Shown here: one piece after another, positions 9,920 through 18,097 of the stretch
Layout: each line of letters starts with the position of its first letter
Numbering within the stretch: the stretch's first letter is position 1
NCBI RefSeq assembly: GCF_003418935.1
Contig: NZ_QVMT01000008.1
Coordinates: forward strand, 45,919-109,918
Source: Emticicia sp. C21
GTDB lineage: Bacteria; Bacteroidota; Bacteroidia; Cytophagales; Spirosomataceae
Length of the DNA stretch: 64,000 nt
Direction: 5' to 3'
The notes under the pieces: generated by a model
Told to the model about the DNA's origin: nothing
The model's input: the letters and a program-made list of their open reading frames with translations, nothing else
The model's database searches: none
Translations under genes and position numbers: made by a program

Positions 9920-10501
9920 CTATTGCTCAAAATAATGTTTTATAGCTATAAAAGTATCTTTTGCTCCTGTAATAATTTCAGTATCACAATTGTGGTTTAC
10001 TGAATATTCCTGCAAGGTATACAAAAAACTCTTCCAATAATATCCTGTCTCTTCGCCATAACCTGCAAAATAAGTTCCGCCTTGCTCCGGTGCAATCCCC
10101 AAAGTTTTAGACACATGTTTCAGAATCACCTTGCCACCCAGTGTAGAGCCCTCCATTACATACATACATCCTAATGCATAACCTATTGAGGGGTTTGGTA
10201 CGCCTGAAGCTTCAAAAGCAGAGGATTGTAGCGTTTGAGAGGAAAGATAATTCAAATCTTCGTCAATTAAGGGCAATTTCTCTCTATCTGACAAATCGGG
10301 CAATGTATCCGCTAAAGCAGGGAAAACTTTACTTTCGTAGAAAGCCACTATTTCTCGCATTCTTTGCAGATAGGCCACATAATTCTGCGTAGACACTTGT
10401 TCATCTAACAAGGCAACAGATATAGGCGTTTGTTCAAGTTCTGAGTGAAGTGTACCAGTGTGGGTTCGCAGTTTATTGATAATATTTTCGGTAGGATTCA
10501 T
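9920..10501 (-). CDS. bphO: Biliverdin-producing heme oxygenase
   Basis: The 193-residue protein cleaves heme to biliverdin, iron and CO in the cytoplasm and supplies the chromophore of the adjacent phytochrome. The proximal heme ligand is His19 in THTGTLHSELEQ. The conserved distal-helix motif is YVMEGSTLGGKVILKH. Length is typical for the family. It ends 3 bases before the phytochrome start, so translational coupling is likely. The gene order receiver, oxygenase, phytochrome makes the assignment firm. Confidence 0.95.
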   Translation of the reverse strand: MNPTENIINKLRTHTGTLHSELEQTPISVALLDEQVSTQNYVAYLQRMREIVAFYESKVFPALADTLPDLSDREKLPLIDEDLNYLSSQTLQSSAFEASGVPNPSIGYALGCMYVMEGSTLGGKVILKHVSKTLGIAPEQGGTYFAGYGEETGYYWKSFLYTLQEYSVNHNCDTEIITGAKDTFIAIKHYFEQ

Positions 10502-10537
10502 ACGTTATCTTTTACTATGGGTACTTAAAGAGCTTTG

Positions 10538-10978
10538 CTAATCAACTACAAATTCTTTAAAATGTTGTGTTTTTATATCATTTGGCCAATTCAGGCTCAA
10601 TAATTCGGCAAGAATATCTTTTAATTTTGAGTAAGAATTGGGTTTACATATATATAAATCAGCTCCTGATTCTTTCGCTTTAGCAATGGCATCAGCATCG
10701 TTAGAGGTAGAAAGAATAACTATGGGTAAATCTTTCACTGCGGCATCTTGTCTTATTTCTGATAAAACCTGAAAACCATCAGTATGAGGCATGTTTATAT
10801 CAAGAAACAAAATATCGGGCATATAGTTTATTTCTTTCAAACGATTTAATAACTCTAAACCATCGCTCTGAAACTCAATTGAAGAATCGGGGTGAATTTC
10901 GTTGATGATTTCTTTGAAGATTTCCTTATCGTCTGAATCATCGTCAGTGTAGAATATACTATAGTTTTTAGTATTCAT
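10538..10978 (-). CDS. Single-domain response regulator (phytochrome partner)
   Basis: The 146-residue product is a receiver domain only. The acidic pocket is TDDDSDDKE (residues 11-19), the phospho-acceptor is Asp60 in FLDINMP, the Ser/Thr switch is in ILSTSND, and the conserved Lys is in CKPNSYSK. Such Rcp1-like receivers are typical partners of bacteriophytochromes. It is first in the operon with the oxygenase and phytochrome genes. With no output domain it must act by protein contact or phosphotransfer. Confidence 0.93.
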   Translation of the reverse strand: MNTKNYSIFYTDDDSDDKEIFKEIINEIHPDSSIEFQSDGLELLNRLKEINYMPDILFLDINMPHTDGFQVLSEIRQDAAVKDLPIVILSTSNDADAIAKAKESGADLYICKPNSYSKLKDILAELLSLNWPNDIKTQHFKEFVVD

Positions 10979-11286
10979 ATGTTATGATAGAGGAGAGGCT
11001 ATGCTAATATAACTGGTTTGAAGGTGGATAAATTATATACTATCGATTAATAAGTATACAAACAATCTTTGATTGTTTAACTTATATTTTATCAAATTTG
11101 AAGAAAATTAAACAAAAAACATAATTTTTTAGCCAATTAAACAAAAAACTGAGAGATAATTCCCTAATATGTGTACGAAATCAGCGGAAGTATAGAAAAA
11201 CATAAAAAAGACATTGACTGAAGGCCATATATTCAAAAAAATAAGGGCTAAGTTCCGTTAGCCCTTATCACAAATCTGTTAATTGC
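10979..11286. other. Promoter region of the phytochrome operon with palindrome and repeats
   Basis: The gap holds the promoter side of the minus-strand bph operon and the terminator of the hydrolase gene. Two structures are visible: a perfect inverted repeat AAACAATC-TTT-GATTGTTT at 11060-11078, about 80 bases before the first gene, and two exact copies of AATTAAACAAAAAAC at 11106-11120 and 11135-11149, 29 bases apart. Either could be a regulator site. No further gene is seen. Confidence 0.5.
11234..11268 (-). terminator. Intrinsic terminator of the hydrolase gene
   Basis: On the minus strand an 11-bp stem (ATAAGGGCTAA at 11241-11251 pairing with 11258-11268, 6-base loop) is followed by a run of seven T. 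It lies 19 bases after the stop of the gene at 11287-12081, a classic Rho-independent layout. Confidence 0.85.
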
Positions 11287-12081
11287 TTATAACGCGTATT
11301 CAAGTTCTTTGTGGTTCGCTACTAGTTCATGGCGTAGCCATTCATGCACATAGTTAGCAATTTCTTCCCAGCCCTCTTGTCCACAAATGAAGTGTCCACG
11401 ACCAGGAAATGACTTAAAGTGTGTAATACTGCCCTCGTCTGTATAAGCATTTGCGTTTTTTTCATTCAGATCGGCAGGAATAATCTTATCTTCTTCTCCA
11501 CCAATAAATAATAATGGCGCATGTGGTTTATCTAAATCTACCTCCCCTGCTTCACCCATACAATCTCTTAATACATTCCGGCTATCGTGCGTGGCAAAAG
11601 CTTCAAAAGCTTTTTTCGAATCTACTTCCGACATCGGACTCGTAAAAGCCTCATAGAAACTCTCAGGCGTCTGATAGATAGGTTCATCTCCTTTAAACGG
11701 ATTGGCGATGGTCATACTATTCTTAAAAAAGTCCCAATCGAATGATAGCATGCGATTCGGCGCTACAGAGTTAATACAAACACCTGCTTTGGCCAGGCCT
11801 TTATTAATTAGTATTTGAGCAATAAGCCCTCCTACTGAGTGGCCTATAACAATATCATCTTCTGTTCTTGATGCTACTTTTTCAAATTCATCAATAATGG
11901 TTTGTAATCGTAGATTTCCTAATTCGGATTCAGGGTCTTTTCTCAGGCCGGCAGGCTCACCTTCATGATAAGGCCAGGCAGGGGCAATACATTTGTACCC
12001 TTTATTGTTAAAATAGGCAATCCATTTCTCCCAACTCTTTGGATTCTGGAACATCCCGTGGATGAAGATGATAGTTTTCAT
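11287..12081 (-). CDS. Alpha/beta hydrolase
   Basis: The 264-residue cytoplasmic protein has the alpha/beta hydrolase fold. The N-terminal strand and oxyanion turn are TIIFIHGMFQNPKSW, the nucleophile elbow is IGHSVGG (Ser82), the acid is likely Asp in GGEEDKIIP, and the catalytic His lies in GRGHFI. No signal peptide is present. The substrate cannot be told from sequence; relatives include esterases and lactonases. It is a single gene ended by its own terminator. Confidence 0.88.
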   Translation of the reverse strand: MKTIIFIHGMFQNPKSWEKWIAYFNNKGYKCIAPAWPYHEGEPAGLRKDPESELGNLRLQTIIDEFEKVASRTEDDIVIGHSVGGLIAQILINKGLAKAGVCINSVAPNRMLSFDWDFFKNSMTIANPFKGDEPIYQTPESFYEAFTSPMSEVDSKKAFEAFATHDSRNVLRDCMGEAGEVDLDKPHAPLLFIGGEEDKIIPADLNEKNANAYTDEGSITHFKSFPGRGHFICGQEGWEEIANYVHEWLRHELVANHKELEYAL

Positions 12082-12384
12082 TTTACTGTTTTTGGTTTTG
12101 AATAGGGGTAAATAGTAAAAAAGTATACCATCTTTATTATTACAGAGAGTTTAGATTTACATAATTTCAATAGTTTATAAATCTATATCGCATAGCTGAA
12201 ATCTGAATTAAGAGGATATGTAACGAACTAGTAATATCCACCTGCCTTATACTCAAATAAAATGTAAAATATTCATCATTCTGAGGAAAAACGCACTCAA
12301 TCTCATGCATTTCTCCCTGTCTATAGCTAGTTGGCATATAGTTTTTAGCTATTACAGCGTTGATAATCAAACAAGAAAGAGGTT
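12082..12384. other. Intergenic region, no supported gene
   Basis: This AT-rich gap upstream of the minus-strand hydrolase has one 67-codon minus-strand frame (12167-12370) with no recognisable motif. I do not treat it as a gene. Promoters for the hydrolase and for the small gene at 12385 should lie here. Confidence 0.4.
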
Positions 12385-12543
12385 ATGGCAACGTTAAAGA
12401 ACAAACATAACGAAGAAACAAAGCCAGTCTCGTATCCGGGACACGGCAACAGAAATATGGATTCGAAAAATCCAAATACCGGAAGTGCAGAACATACTTC
12501 TAAGCTTCCAAATTCCGACAATGCCAAACAGAAAAACCAGTAA
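12385..12543 (+). CDS. Small hydrophilic protein (52 residues)
   Basis: An ATG at 12385 preceded by AAGAAAGAGG opens a 52-codon frame ending in TAA. The product (MATLKNKHNEETKPVSYPGH at its start) is rich in Asn, Lys, Ser and Pro and has no hydrophobic segment, so it is probably soluble and disordered. Its N-terminus (MAT) and composition recall the Gln/Gly-rich protein at 34517-35140. The purine-rich start context and lack of any competing gene support it. A 70-codon antisense frame over the same bases is judged a shadow. No family recognised. Confidence 0.5.
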   Translation: MATLKNKHNEETKPVSYPGHGNRNMDSKNPNTGSAEHTSKLPNSDNAKQKNQ

Positions 12544-12582
12544 TGGTTAAAATTCAAACAGTAAGCATCCGGAATAATACAT

Positions 12583-12661
12583 AAATGTGATGGAACGCAG
12601 TTCTTACGACAATTGAGTCACGAATAGGCTCTCTTTGGTAATAGTGCATTTCATCACATTT
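12583..12661 (+). other. Possible structured RNA or terminator element
   Basis: AAATGTGATG at 12583-12592 is the exact reverse complement of CATCACATTT at 12652-12661. Smaller hairpins sit inside (GAAC-GCA-GTTC directly after the left arm; GAG/CTC further in), and a T-rich stretch follows. It begins 40 bases after the small gene at 12385-12543, so it could end that transcript or be a small RNA. Confidence 0.35.
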
Positions 12662-12812
12662 GTTATTTTATATTTTCTTCTATTATTACTTTTTATTACT
12701 TTCATTAAAGATTGTTTGATAAAAGCTACTCGCTTTCATACAAAAGCCTAAGGTATCACGGCTTTATCTAGGGCATTACCTGAAATGCATTATCAATACT
12801 CCTCTATTCTGA

Positions 12813-12923
12813 TGCGCTACCACTACTATTGAAGAGCCTGACTTGTGGCTGATAGGTGCCATAAGTATCTTATTAGTAGGGTTAGGTCTGTTTCTATACT
12901 TGAGACGATTTAAACAAAAATAA
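12813..12923 (+). pseudogene. Orphan C-terminal membrane segment (gene remnant)
   Basis: After a TGA at 12810, 37 codons read CATTTIEEPDLWLIGAISIL and then LLVGLGLFLYLRRFKQK before TAA. This looks like the end of a membrane or sorted protein: a Pro/Glu segment, one hydrophobic helix and a basic tail. No ATG precedes it, and no upstream part of the protein is visible, so it is most likely the 3' remnant of a deleted gene. Confidence 0.35.
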
Positions 12924-13466
12924 TTCTAAGATAATTTCTGAATAAATTTAATTACCAAGCAGATAAATTTGAAAAACAAAATTTCTGATTCGTGATTATG
13001 TGTTTGAAAAGAGCTGTTGATAAAGACTTTTAGCCAAATAATCAACGAGAAATGGAGCAACTCCCTTTTTCAAGGAGGGTTGGACACCGCCGATGCAGTG
13101 GTTCAAAGTCTTTGAATACTTCTAAATCAGTTTTACAGGCCTACAAGCATCTCCCCTAAAATAAGCAATTTTCATCAATTATTTTAGAGTACTCCGCGCG
13201 CAGTGTACTTCTTAAAACGGAGGAGAAATTGCACAAAACCAATATCTTGGTACACATTAGCAAATAGTGAAAATGATAAAGTATGTTCATTTTTCATTTC
13301 TTAATAAAAACATAATAGCCCTTTTTCATAGTTTTAGTATTAGTTTCCGTCTTTTACGGAGTGAAGTCTTGAAGACAGGATCGCTTTGTGAGATATTTTG
13401 CATGAGAGTTTCTAATTGAATTCATCTGATGTTTCATATCTAATCTTTCATCTAAAATGTTAATCA

Positions 13467-14536
13467 ATGAAAAAATCAGTACAGTTTATCTATCTTTTAT
13501 TAATTCTTCCACTCGCTTGTTTTGCACAGAAAGAAAGAAAAATCCGACACCCAAAAAATATTATTTTGTTAATAGGCGACGGTATGGGTACAGCTCAAAT
13601 CTTTGCCGGAATCGCCGCCAATAAGGCTCCGCTTAATATTGAAAGAAGCAAGGTAATAGGTTTTCATAAAAATCAGCCTACCAGTGGTTTTATTACCGAT
13701 TCTGCTGCAGGTGCTACAGCTTTTGCTACGGGAGAAAAAACCTATAATGGTGCGATTGGGGTAGACAAAGACAAAAAAGGCTGACTACCATTCTTGAAAT
13801 TGCTGAGCAAAAAGGTCTGGCTACAGGTTTGGTTGCTACCTGCAATATTACCGATGCCACTCCATCTTCATTTATTGCGCATCAGCCTGCAAGAGCGATG
13901 ATGGATGAAATTGCCGCCGATTTTCTTAAAACTGATATTGACGTTTTTATTGGTGGTGGCCGCAAACACTTTGCTCAGCGCAAAGACGGTAAGAATCTGG
14001 TTGAAGACCTGAAAGCTAAGAATTATCAGATTGCCAATTCAATTGAAGAAGTGCAACAGGTAAAATCAGGCAAACTGGCAGGTTTTCTGGCAGATGAAAA
14101 CCCGGTTAAAATATCAGAAGGAAGAGGTGACCAGTTATTGGTTTCGTTTCAAACAGCTTTGAATATATTGAATCAAAGCAAAAAAGGGTTCTTTATAATG
14201 GCAGAGGGTTCACAGATTGACTGGGGTGGTCATGCTAATGATACCCAGTACATTGTAAACGAAATGCTTGATTTTGATAAAGCCATTGGTGCAGCCTTTG
14301 ATTTTGCTGATAAAGATGGTAATACCTTAGTAATTATCACTGCTGACCATGAAACCGGGGGTTTTTCCCTCAATGGCCTCAAAGATGGCGTGGTTGATGG
14401 CAAGTTTACTACCAAAGGACACACTGCTGTGATGATTCCGGTATTTGCTTATGGCAAAGGCGCCGAATTATTTTCAGGTATCTACAACAACAACGACATC
14501 TTTCACAAAATGCTGAAAGCATTTGGTTTTAAATAA
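13467..14536 (+). pseudogene. Alkaline phosphatase, interrupted by one-base frameshift
   Basis: The frame starts with a signal peptide (MKKSVQFIYLLLILPLACFA), then LIGDGMG (metal Asp38) and the nucleophile Ser79 in TDSAAGATAFATG. It stops at TGA 13782-13784. The protein continues in the -1 frame from CTG at 13781 (LTTILEIAEQKGLATG) to the end at 14536, with metal residues intact in MAEGSQIDWGGHAND, TADHETGGFSL and TKGHTAV. Adding one A to the run of six A at 13773-13778 restores a continuous protein of about 356 residues. The rest is undamaged, so a sequencing error, a recent mutation or ribosomal slippage are all possible. It would be a periplasmic or secreted phosphomonoesterase. Confidence 0.85.
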
Positions 14537-14556
14537 GATCACATAAGATTCATTAA

Positions 14557-14595
14557 AATAAGCATAGGCCAACAGTTGTTTGGTCTATGCTTATT
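14557..14595 (+). terminator. Terminator after the phosphatase gene
   Basis: A 15-bp stem with one G-U pair (left arm 14557-14571, AATAAGCATAGGCCA; right arm 14581-14595) is located 20 bases after the phosphatase stop. Confidence 0.75.
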
Positions 14596-14900
14596 TGTTA
14601 TCAGTACTCAGCTAATGGCACTCAATTCATAAACAAGTATGTTTCTTCAAAAAATTAAGGTATTACTCAATCCTTAAGTAAGCACAAAAGGCCGTTTATA
14701 TAAAATATTGATTTAATACTATTTTATGATGAGTATACGCACTTTGTCGATGAATGCAACATTTGAGAAGATATAAGCCAAAAAATCCATAAAAATAGCC
14801 TTTTTCTGTCGACAAACAGTCAAATCAATACTTTTTCTGTTTTTATCATATCATTATCTCGCTTTTATCTACTTCGCAATTTTCTCAAAAAAATACTATA

Positions 14901-14908
14901 TACTTTTG
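14901..14908 (+). promoter_or_regulatory. Candidate -7 box (TACTTTTG)
   Basis: TACTTTTG matches the Bacteroidota -7 consensus TAnnTTTG and lies 43 bases before the ATG at 14952, giving a plausible leader of about 35 bases. Confidence 0.5.
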
Positions 14909-14951
14909 ACTCAACAAAGAAAATTATTTACAAAATCTAAATTATCAGCAT

Positions 14952-15314
14952 ATGAAAAAGTCATTCTTAGTTTTAGCTCTTTGCTTATTTACAGCAAGTT
15001 TTAGTTTTGCGGCTACCGAAACTCCATTTACCAAATCAGATCCTAAAATTGAGGTTCAGGATATCAGCAATTTACGTTTGAAAGTACTATTTGACAAAGT
15101 AGCCAAAAACACTGCCAGTATAGAAATCTATAATTCTAAAGGTGATGTGTTTTATCAGGATTTAAGCGAAACCGATAAACCATTAGTGTTAAATGTTTCT
15201 CACCTGGAAGATGGTGCTTATACTTTATCAATCAGTTCAGGCGAGGATAAATTAACTTATGATTTCAATATTGAGAGTCAGGTAAACCGTGTGGCAGTTT
15301 TAAAAAGCAAATAA
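14952..15314 (+). CDS. Small secreted protein, beta-rich
   Basis: The 120-residue product has a signal peptide (MKKSFLVLALCLFTASFSFA) and then a single domain of about 95 residues with strands such as SIEIYNSKGDVFYQDL, and EDGAYTLSISSGEDKLTYDF. This resembles the immunoglobulin-like fold seen in C-terminal sorting domains and in small Bacteroidota secreted proteins, but here it is the whole protein. The gene has its own -7 box and a downstream hairpin, so it is probably monocistronic. Function unknown. Confidence 0.8.
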   Translation: MKKSFLVLALCLFTASFSFAATETPFTKSDPKIEVQDISNLRLKVLFDKVAKNTASIEIYNSKGDVFYQDLSETDKPLVLNVSHLEDGAYTLSISSGEDKLTYDFNIESQVNRVAVLKSK

Positions 15315-15650
15315 TCGGATGTGTGAATAGATTAAGGGCAAGGGGCTAAGACCTTTGCCCCTTTGTGTTTTAGAATTAAAAGTAGTTTTAGACGAATTAC
15401 CATTAAAAAGGTCACAAATTTCATCATATTTTTTCAGCTCTTCTTCTCACCATACAAGTCAGCCATATTATTGAAAGACCCATTTAAGGCCAGTCTGCTA
15501 TGGTAACTCCATTTACCTATTCTTCTCTCCCAACTATTTCGGCTTTTCTCGTATCCTCATTAAAAATTAATCAGATTTTTTTCTGGCATTTGTAGCATTT
15601 CAAACAGGCGGTACGACTTATCATCAAAAATCACTTAAATACACAAAACA
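15315..15650. other. Intergenic region, pyrimidine-rich
   Basis: After the hairpin at 15340-15363 there is no supported gene. A pyrimidine-rich stretch around 15520-15558 (core CTTCTCTCCCAACTATTTCG) resembles sequences near 52667 and 56755 and may be a diverged dispersed element. Confidence 0.4.
15340..15363 (+). terminator. Probable terminator hairpin
   Basis: AAGGGGC at 15340-15346 pairs with GCCCCTT at 15357-15363 across a 10-base loop, 25 bases after the stop of the small secreted protein. The T-tract after it is broken (TGTGTTTT), so strength is uncertain. Confidence 0.5.
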
Positions 15651-16133
15651 ATGAAAATGATGAGAACTCAAATCCGCTTGTTAATCGTAACCCTATTATT
15701 GTCTGTACTGGCTTTTTCGTGTAGCCAGGACAACAAGATTGAACCAGACAAAAACAGTAAGCTGCAAACCAATGAGCAGGAATACCACAAGATTATCAAT
15801 GCCCGCTCTACCTATAGCGGCACCACCTTTGAGATTACGAAAGTAACCCGTGAAGGAGACCTGATGAAGATTGATGTAGAGGGCGGTTGCGATATAGCCA
15901 ATTATAAAATTGTATGGAGTGGTATTGCGCTGATGTCGTACCCGATGCAAACCGGAATTGTGGTGAACTATGAAGATAAAGTAGGTGAAACCTGCACCGA
16001 TAAAAAGAAATTTACTTTAGAAGTAGATATGCTGAAACTATTTGGCACTACTGATATCATCGTTCATGTGGCTAATGGCTCGAAAGTAAAAGATATTTCG
16101 GTTGACCCGGATGGTTCGGTAAGCAATAGATAA
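15651..16133 (+). CDS. Lipoprotein of unknown function
   Basis: The 160-residue product has a lipoprotein signal peptide with the lipobox in LAFSCSQDN. The mature part has a beta-rich look (TYSGTTFEITKVTREGDLMK, then KKFTLEVDMLKLFG) with two later Cys residues (GGCDIA, ETCTDK) that could form a disulfide. An ATG six bases downstream is an alternative start. It is followed by a strong hairpin at 16163-16190. Family not recognised. Confidence 0.78.
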   Translation: MKMMRTQIRLLIVTLLLSVLAFSCSQDNKIEPDKNSKLQTNEQEYHKIINARSTYSGTTFEITKVTREGDLMKIDVEGGCDIANYKIVWSGIALMSYPMQTGIVVNYEDKVGETCTDKKKFTLEVDMLKLFGTTDIIVHVANGSKVKDISVDPDGSVSNR

Positions 16134-16162
16134 TCTATTTAAAAACTCAATTTCCTACTTCT

Positions 16163-16190
16163 GCAGGTCTTTACCTCAATAAAGACCTGC
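16163..16190 (+). terminator. Terminator just before the ECF sigma gene
   Basis: GCAGGTCTTTA at 16163-16173 pairs perfectly with 16180-16190 (11 bp, 6-base loop), then TTTATTC. It ends the lipoprotein transcript. It also sits only 16 bases before the GTG start of the sigma gene, leaving little room for a separate promoter downstream of it. Confidence 0.7.
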
Positions 16191-16205
16191 TTTATTCATA
16201 TACAT

Positions 16206-16766
16206 GTGGAATGCTTGTCTGATTGTACCGCACAAGAAAAATCCTGGATTGAGGCTTGCGCCCAACACAAACCTGTTTTTCAGGAAAAGCTATTCAAACA
16301 TTTCTACGGTTTTGCTATGGGTATCTGTCTGCGGTATCTGCCTGATAAGACTTTAGCGCAGGAGGCACTCAATGATTCGTTCCTGAAAATCTTCCATCAG
16401 TTACCTTATGATTATAAAAAAATCACTTCGTTCAGGGCCTGGGCCCGGCGGTTAATTATTCATACAGCCATTGATTATTTCAGGAAAGAAAAAAAACATT
16501 TTTATCACAGCGATCACGATATTGAAGAGACTTCACTACAGGAAAACTTTTTTGACCGCGAATCAGCCGAAGAGATTATCAGACTATTGAATCAGCTGCC
16601 ACCCTTGTGGAAAGTAGTTTTTAATTTATATGAGGTAGAGGGGTATAGTCATGAAGAAATCGGGCAAATGATGCAGATTCCGGCTTCTTCATCCCGAACG
16701 TATCTGACAAGAGCCAAACAACAATTAAGGGTATTGATTAACACTCATAACCGAACAATGCAGTAA
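16206..16766 (+). CDS. ECF-type RNA polymerase sigma factor
   Basis: The 186-residue protein has sigma region 2 (AQEALNDSFLKIFHQL and SFRAWARRLIIHTAIDYFRK) and region 4 (VVFNLYEVEGYSHEEIGQMM with SSSRTYLTRAKQQL), the minimal ECF layout. No ATG exists in frame upstream, so GTG at 16206 is taken as start; an ATG two bases earlier is out of frame. The next gene begins at the base right after the stop codon and encodes a membrane-anchored protein. That arrangement is the usual one for an ECF factor with its membrane regulator. Confidence 0.88.
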   Translation: MECLSDCTAQEKSWIEACAQHKPVFQEKLFKHFYGFAMGICLRYLPDKTLAQEALNDSFLKIFHQLPYDYKKITSFRAWARRLIIHTAIDYFRKEKKHFYHSDHDIEETSLQENFFDRESAEEIIRLLNQLPPLWKVVFNLYEVEGYSHEEIGQMMQIPASSSRTYLTRAKQQLRVLINTHNRTMQ

Positions 16767-17960
16767 ATGGAACCAATTGATAAACAAACAATCGACAAGC
16801 TGAGGGCGTATGAAACTTCTTATCAGGAGGGAGCATGGGAGGACTTTGAGCAATTCAGGAAGAAAAAGAAGAAAAGACCGCTGATTATCTTCTGGCGCAT
16901 GGCCGCAGGGATAATCCTGAGCCTTGTTATTGGATGGGGAGTGTATAAAATTAATCAATCAGATAAGGAGTCAGTTAGTATTAAACATCAATCCAAACCT
17001 ACTAATCAAGCAGATAATAAACAGTCAAAAAATCGAAGTAATACAATAACCAAAGAGCTAGTAGCTATCAGTAAAAATCCAACTGAATCCCGAAACCAGA
17101 TTATTAAACAAAATATAAATCTGCCAGCTATAAAAGAAAATACATTATCTAATCACAAAGAGGAAAATTCAAGCCGGATAGCCTCAATAGCAGAAAAGGA
17201 TTTTCAGCCTGACTTGCTACAACCACACACTTTTAATGGCGTTTTAGTAAGACCTAAGACACATTTCATTCCTCCCTATCCAATTCATGAGGAGGATGCA
17301 GACGAAAAGAAAACACATCCATTGAGCTATAGTATAGCCCTTGCCGGGTTATCTAATCAGGCAGCCAATACAGTGCCCCAACAGAATTTCGGAGTGCGCG
17401 GTACAACCGAAATATCGTTAAACAAAAGAACCGAATTGAGCACCGGAATTTATGTCGGTCGCGAAAACCTTAATTTATTAAATACAACTGTATTGATGTC
17501 GGGTCCGGTGGGTATACCTCAGTTAAATCAGGTTAATTATCGCTGGCTCAATGTAGAGGTGCCTTTGAATGTAAGATATAAGGTATGGCAAAAAGGCTCA
17601 TTGGCTATCAGTACACAGGCGGGGATATCCATGATGGGAGCCTTTAACCAGACCTCACAACTCTTCTACGAAAACCGCCGGACGGTCGTGTTGGTATCAG
17701 TGGGTGAAAATGGTCAGGTGCAGGAAGTGAGCACCACATATATAGACAAAGAAGTAAGAAACAGTATCAGCAATGCCCAGAGAATTAGTTTAGGCACTGC
17801 GATTAATTTCTCTTTAGGTGTACACTATCCATTAGGCAAAAATCAATTGTCGGTTGAGCCTTTCTTCAAATATCCACTAGGTGTTTTTACAGCCGAGAAA
17901 TTACATTATAGTAGTGTAGGCGTCCAATTACGGTGGAGTATATCTCCTAAAAAAAAATAA
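16767..17960 (+). CDS. Membrane-anchored protein with beta-barrel-like C-terminus
   Basis: The 397 residues comprise a cytoplasmic basic N-terminus of about 35 residues (YQEGAWEDFEQFRKKKKKR), one transmembrane helix at about 39-58 (PLIIFWRMAAGIILSLVIGW), a polar linker to about residue 190, and a C-terminal part of beta strands (RTELSTGIYVGRENLNL; LNVEVPLNVRYKVWQKGSL; QLSVEPFFKYPLG) like PorT-type outer-membrane domains. It directly follows the ECF sigma gene with no spacing, so it may bind or regulate that factor, though no classical zinc anti-sigma motif is seen. The combination of an inner-membrane helix with a barrel-like domain is unusual. Confidence 0.78.
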   Translation: MEPIDKQTIDKLRAYETSYQEGAWEDFEQFRKKKKKRPLIIFWRMAAGIILSLVIGWGVYKINQSDKESVSIKHQSKPTNQADNKQSKNRSNTITKELVAISKNPTESRNQIIKQNINLPAIKENTLSNHKEENSSRIASIAEKDFQPDLLQPHTFNGVLVRPKTHFIPPYPIHEEDADEKKTHPLSYSIALAGLSNQAANTVPQQNFGVRGTTEISLNKRTELSTGIYVGRENLNLLNTTVLMSGPVGIPQLNQVNYRWLNVEVPLNVRYKVWQKGSLAISTQAGISMMGAFNQTSQLFYENRRTVVLVSVGENGQVQEVSTTYIDKEVRNSISNAQRISLGTAINFSLGVHYPLGKNQLSVEPFFKYPLGVFTAEKLHYSSVGVQLRWSISPKKK

Positions 17961-18036
17961 GATAGTATCTGAATTAATCTATTTTCATGTTTTTCACTTG
18001 TCCCTTTTTCATACTCCTTTCTCCATTTCTTACATA

Positions 18037-18078
18037 AAAGTTCAAAATGAGTAAAAGAAAGTCGAAAATGAGATAACA
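18037..18078 (+). promoter_or_regulatory. Two 21-bp direct repeats, probable LytTR binding sites
   Basis: AAAGTTCAAAATGAG starts at 18037 and AAAGTCGAAAATGAG at 18058, exactly 21 bases apart (13 of 15 identical). LytTR proteins bind 9-bp direct repeats about two helical turns apart, and AAAGTTCAA fits the known half-site pattern well. The repeats end 19 bases before the -7 box and lie directly upstream of a LytTR gene, suggesting autoregulation. Confidence 0.55.
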
Positions 18079-18097
18079 TCTGCTTTAGCTCCTACCA

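Larger units (their letters stand above)
12544..13466. other. Gene-poor stretch with structured element, gene remnant and dispersed repeat
   Basis: No intact gene is visible in this 920-base stretch. It holds a long-range inverted repeat at 12583-12661, an orphan 37-codon membrane-tail frame at 12813-12923, and a hairpin-bearing dispersed-type sequence around 13058-13085 (CTCCC, TTTTTCAA spacer, GGAGGGTTG). The last 200 bases are the AT-rich upstream region of the phosphatase gene. The mix suggests a site of past gene loss. Confidence 0.5.
14537..14951. other. Intergenic region with terminator and promoter
   Basis: The gap contains the phosphatase terminator (14557-14595) and the promoter of the next gene. 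The middle is AT-rich with no supported gene; a short palindrome TGTCGACA lies near 14809-14816. Confidence 0.5.

Noticed and set aside
12345..12557. 70-codon minus-strand frame
   Set aside because: It overlaps the small plus-strand gene at 12385-12543, has no motif and a Cys/Phe-rich composition typical of shadows.
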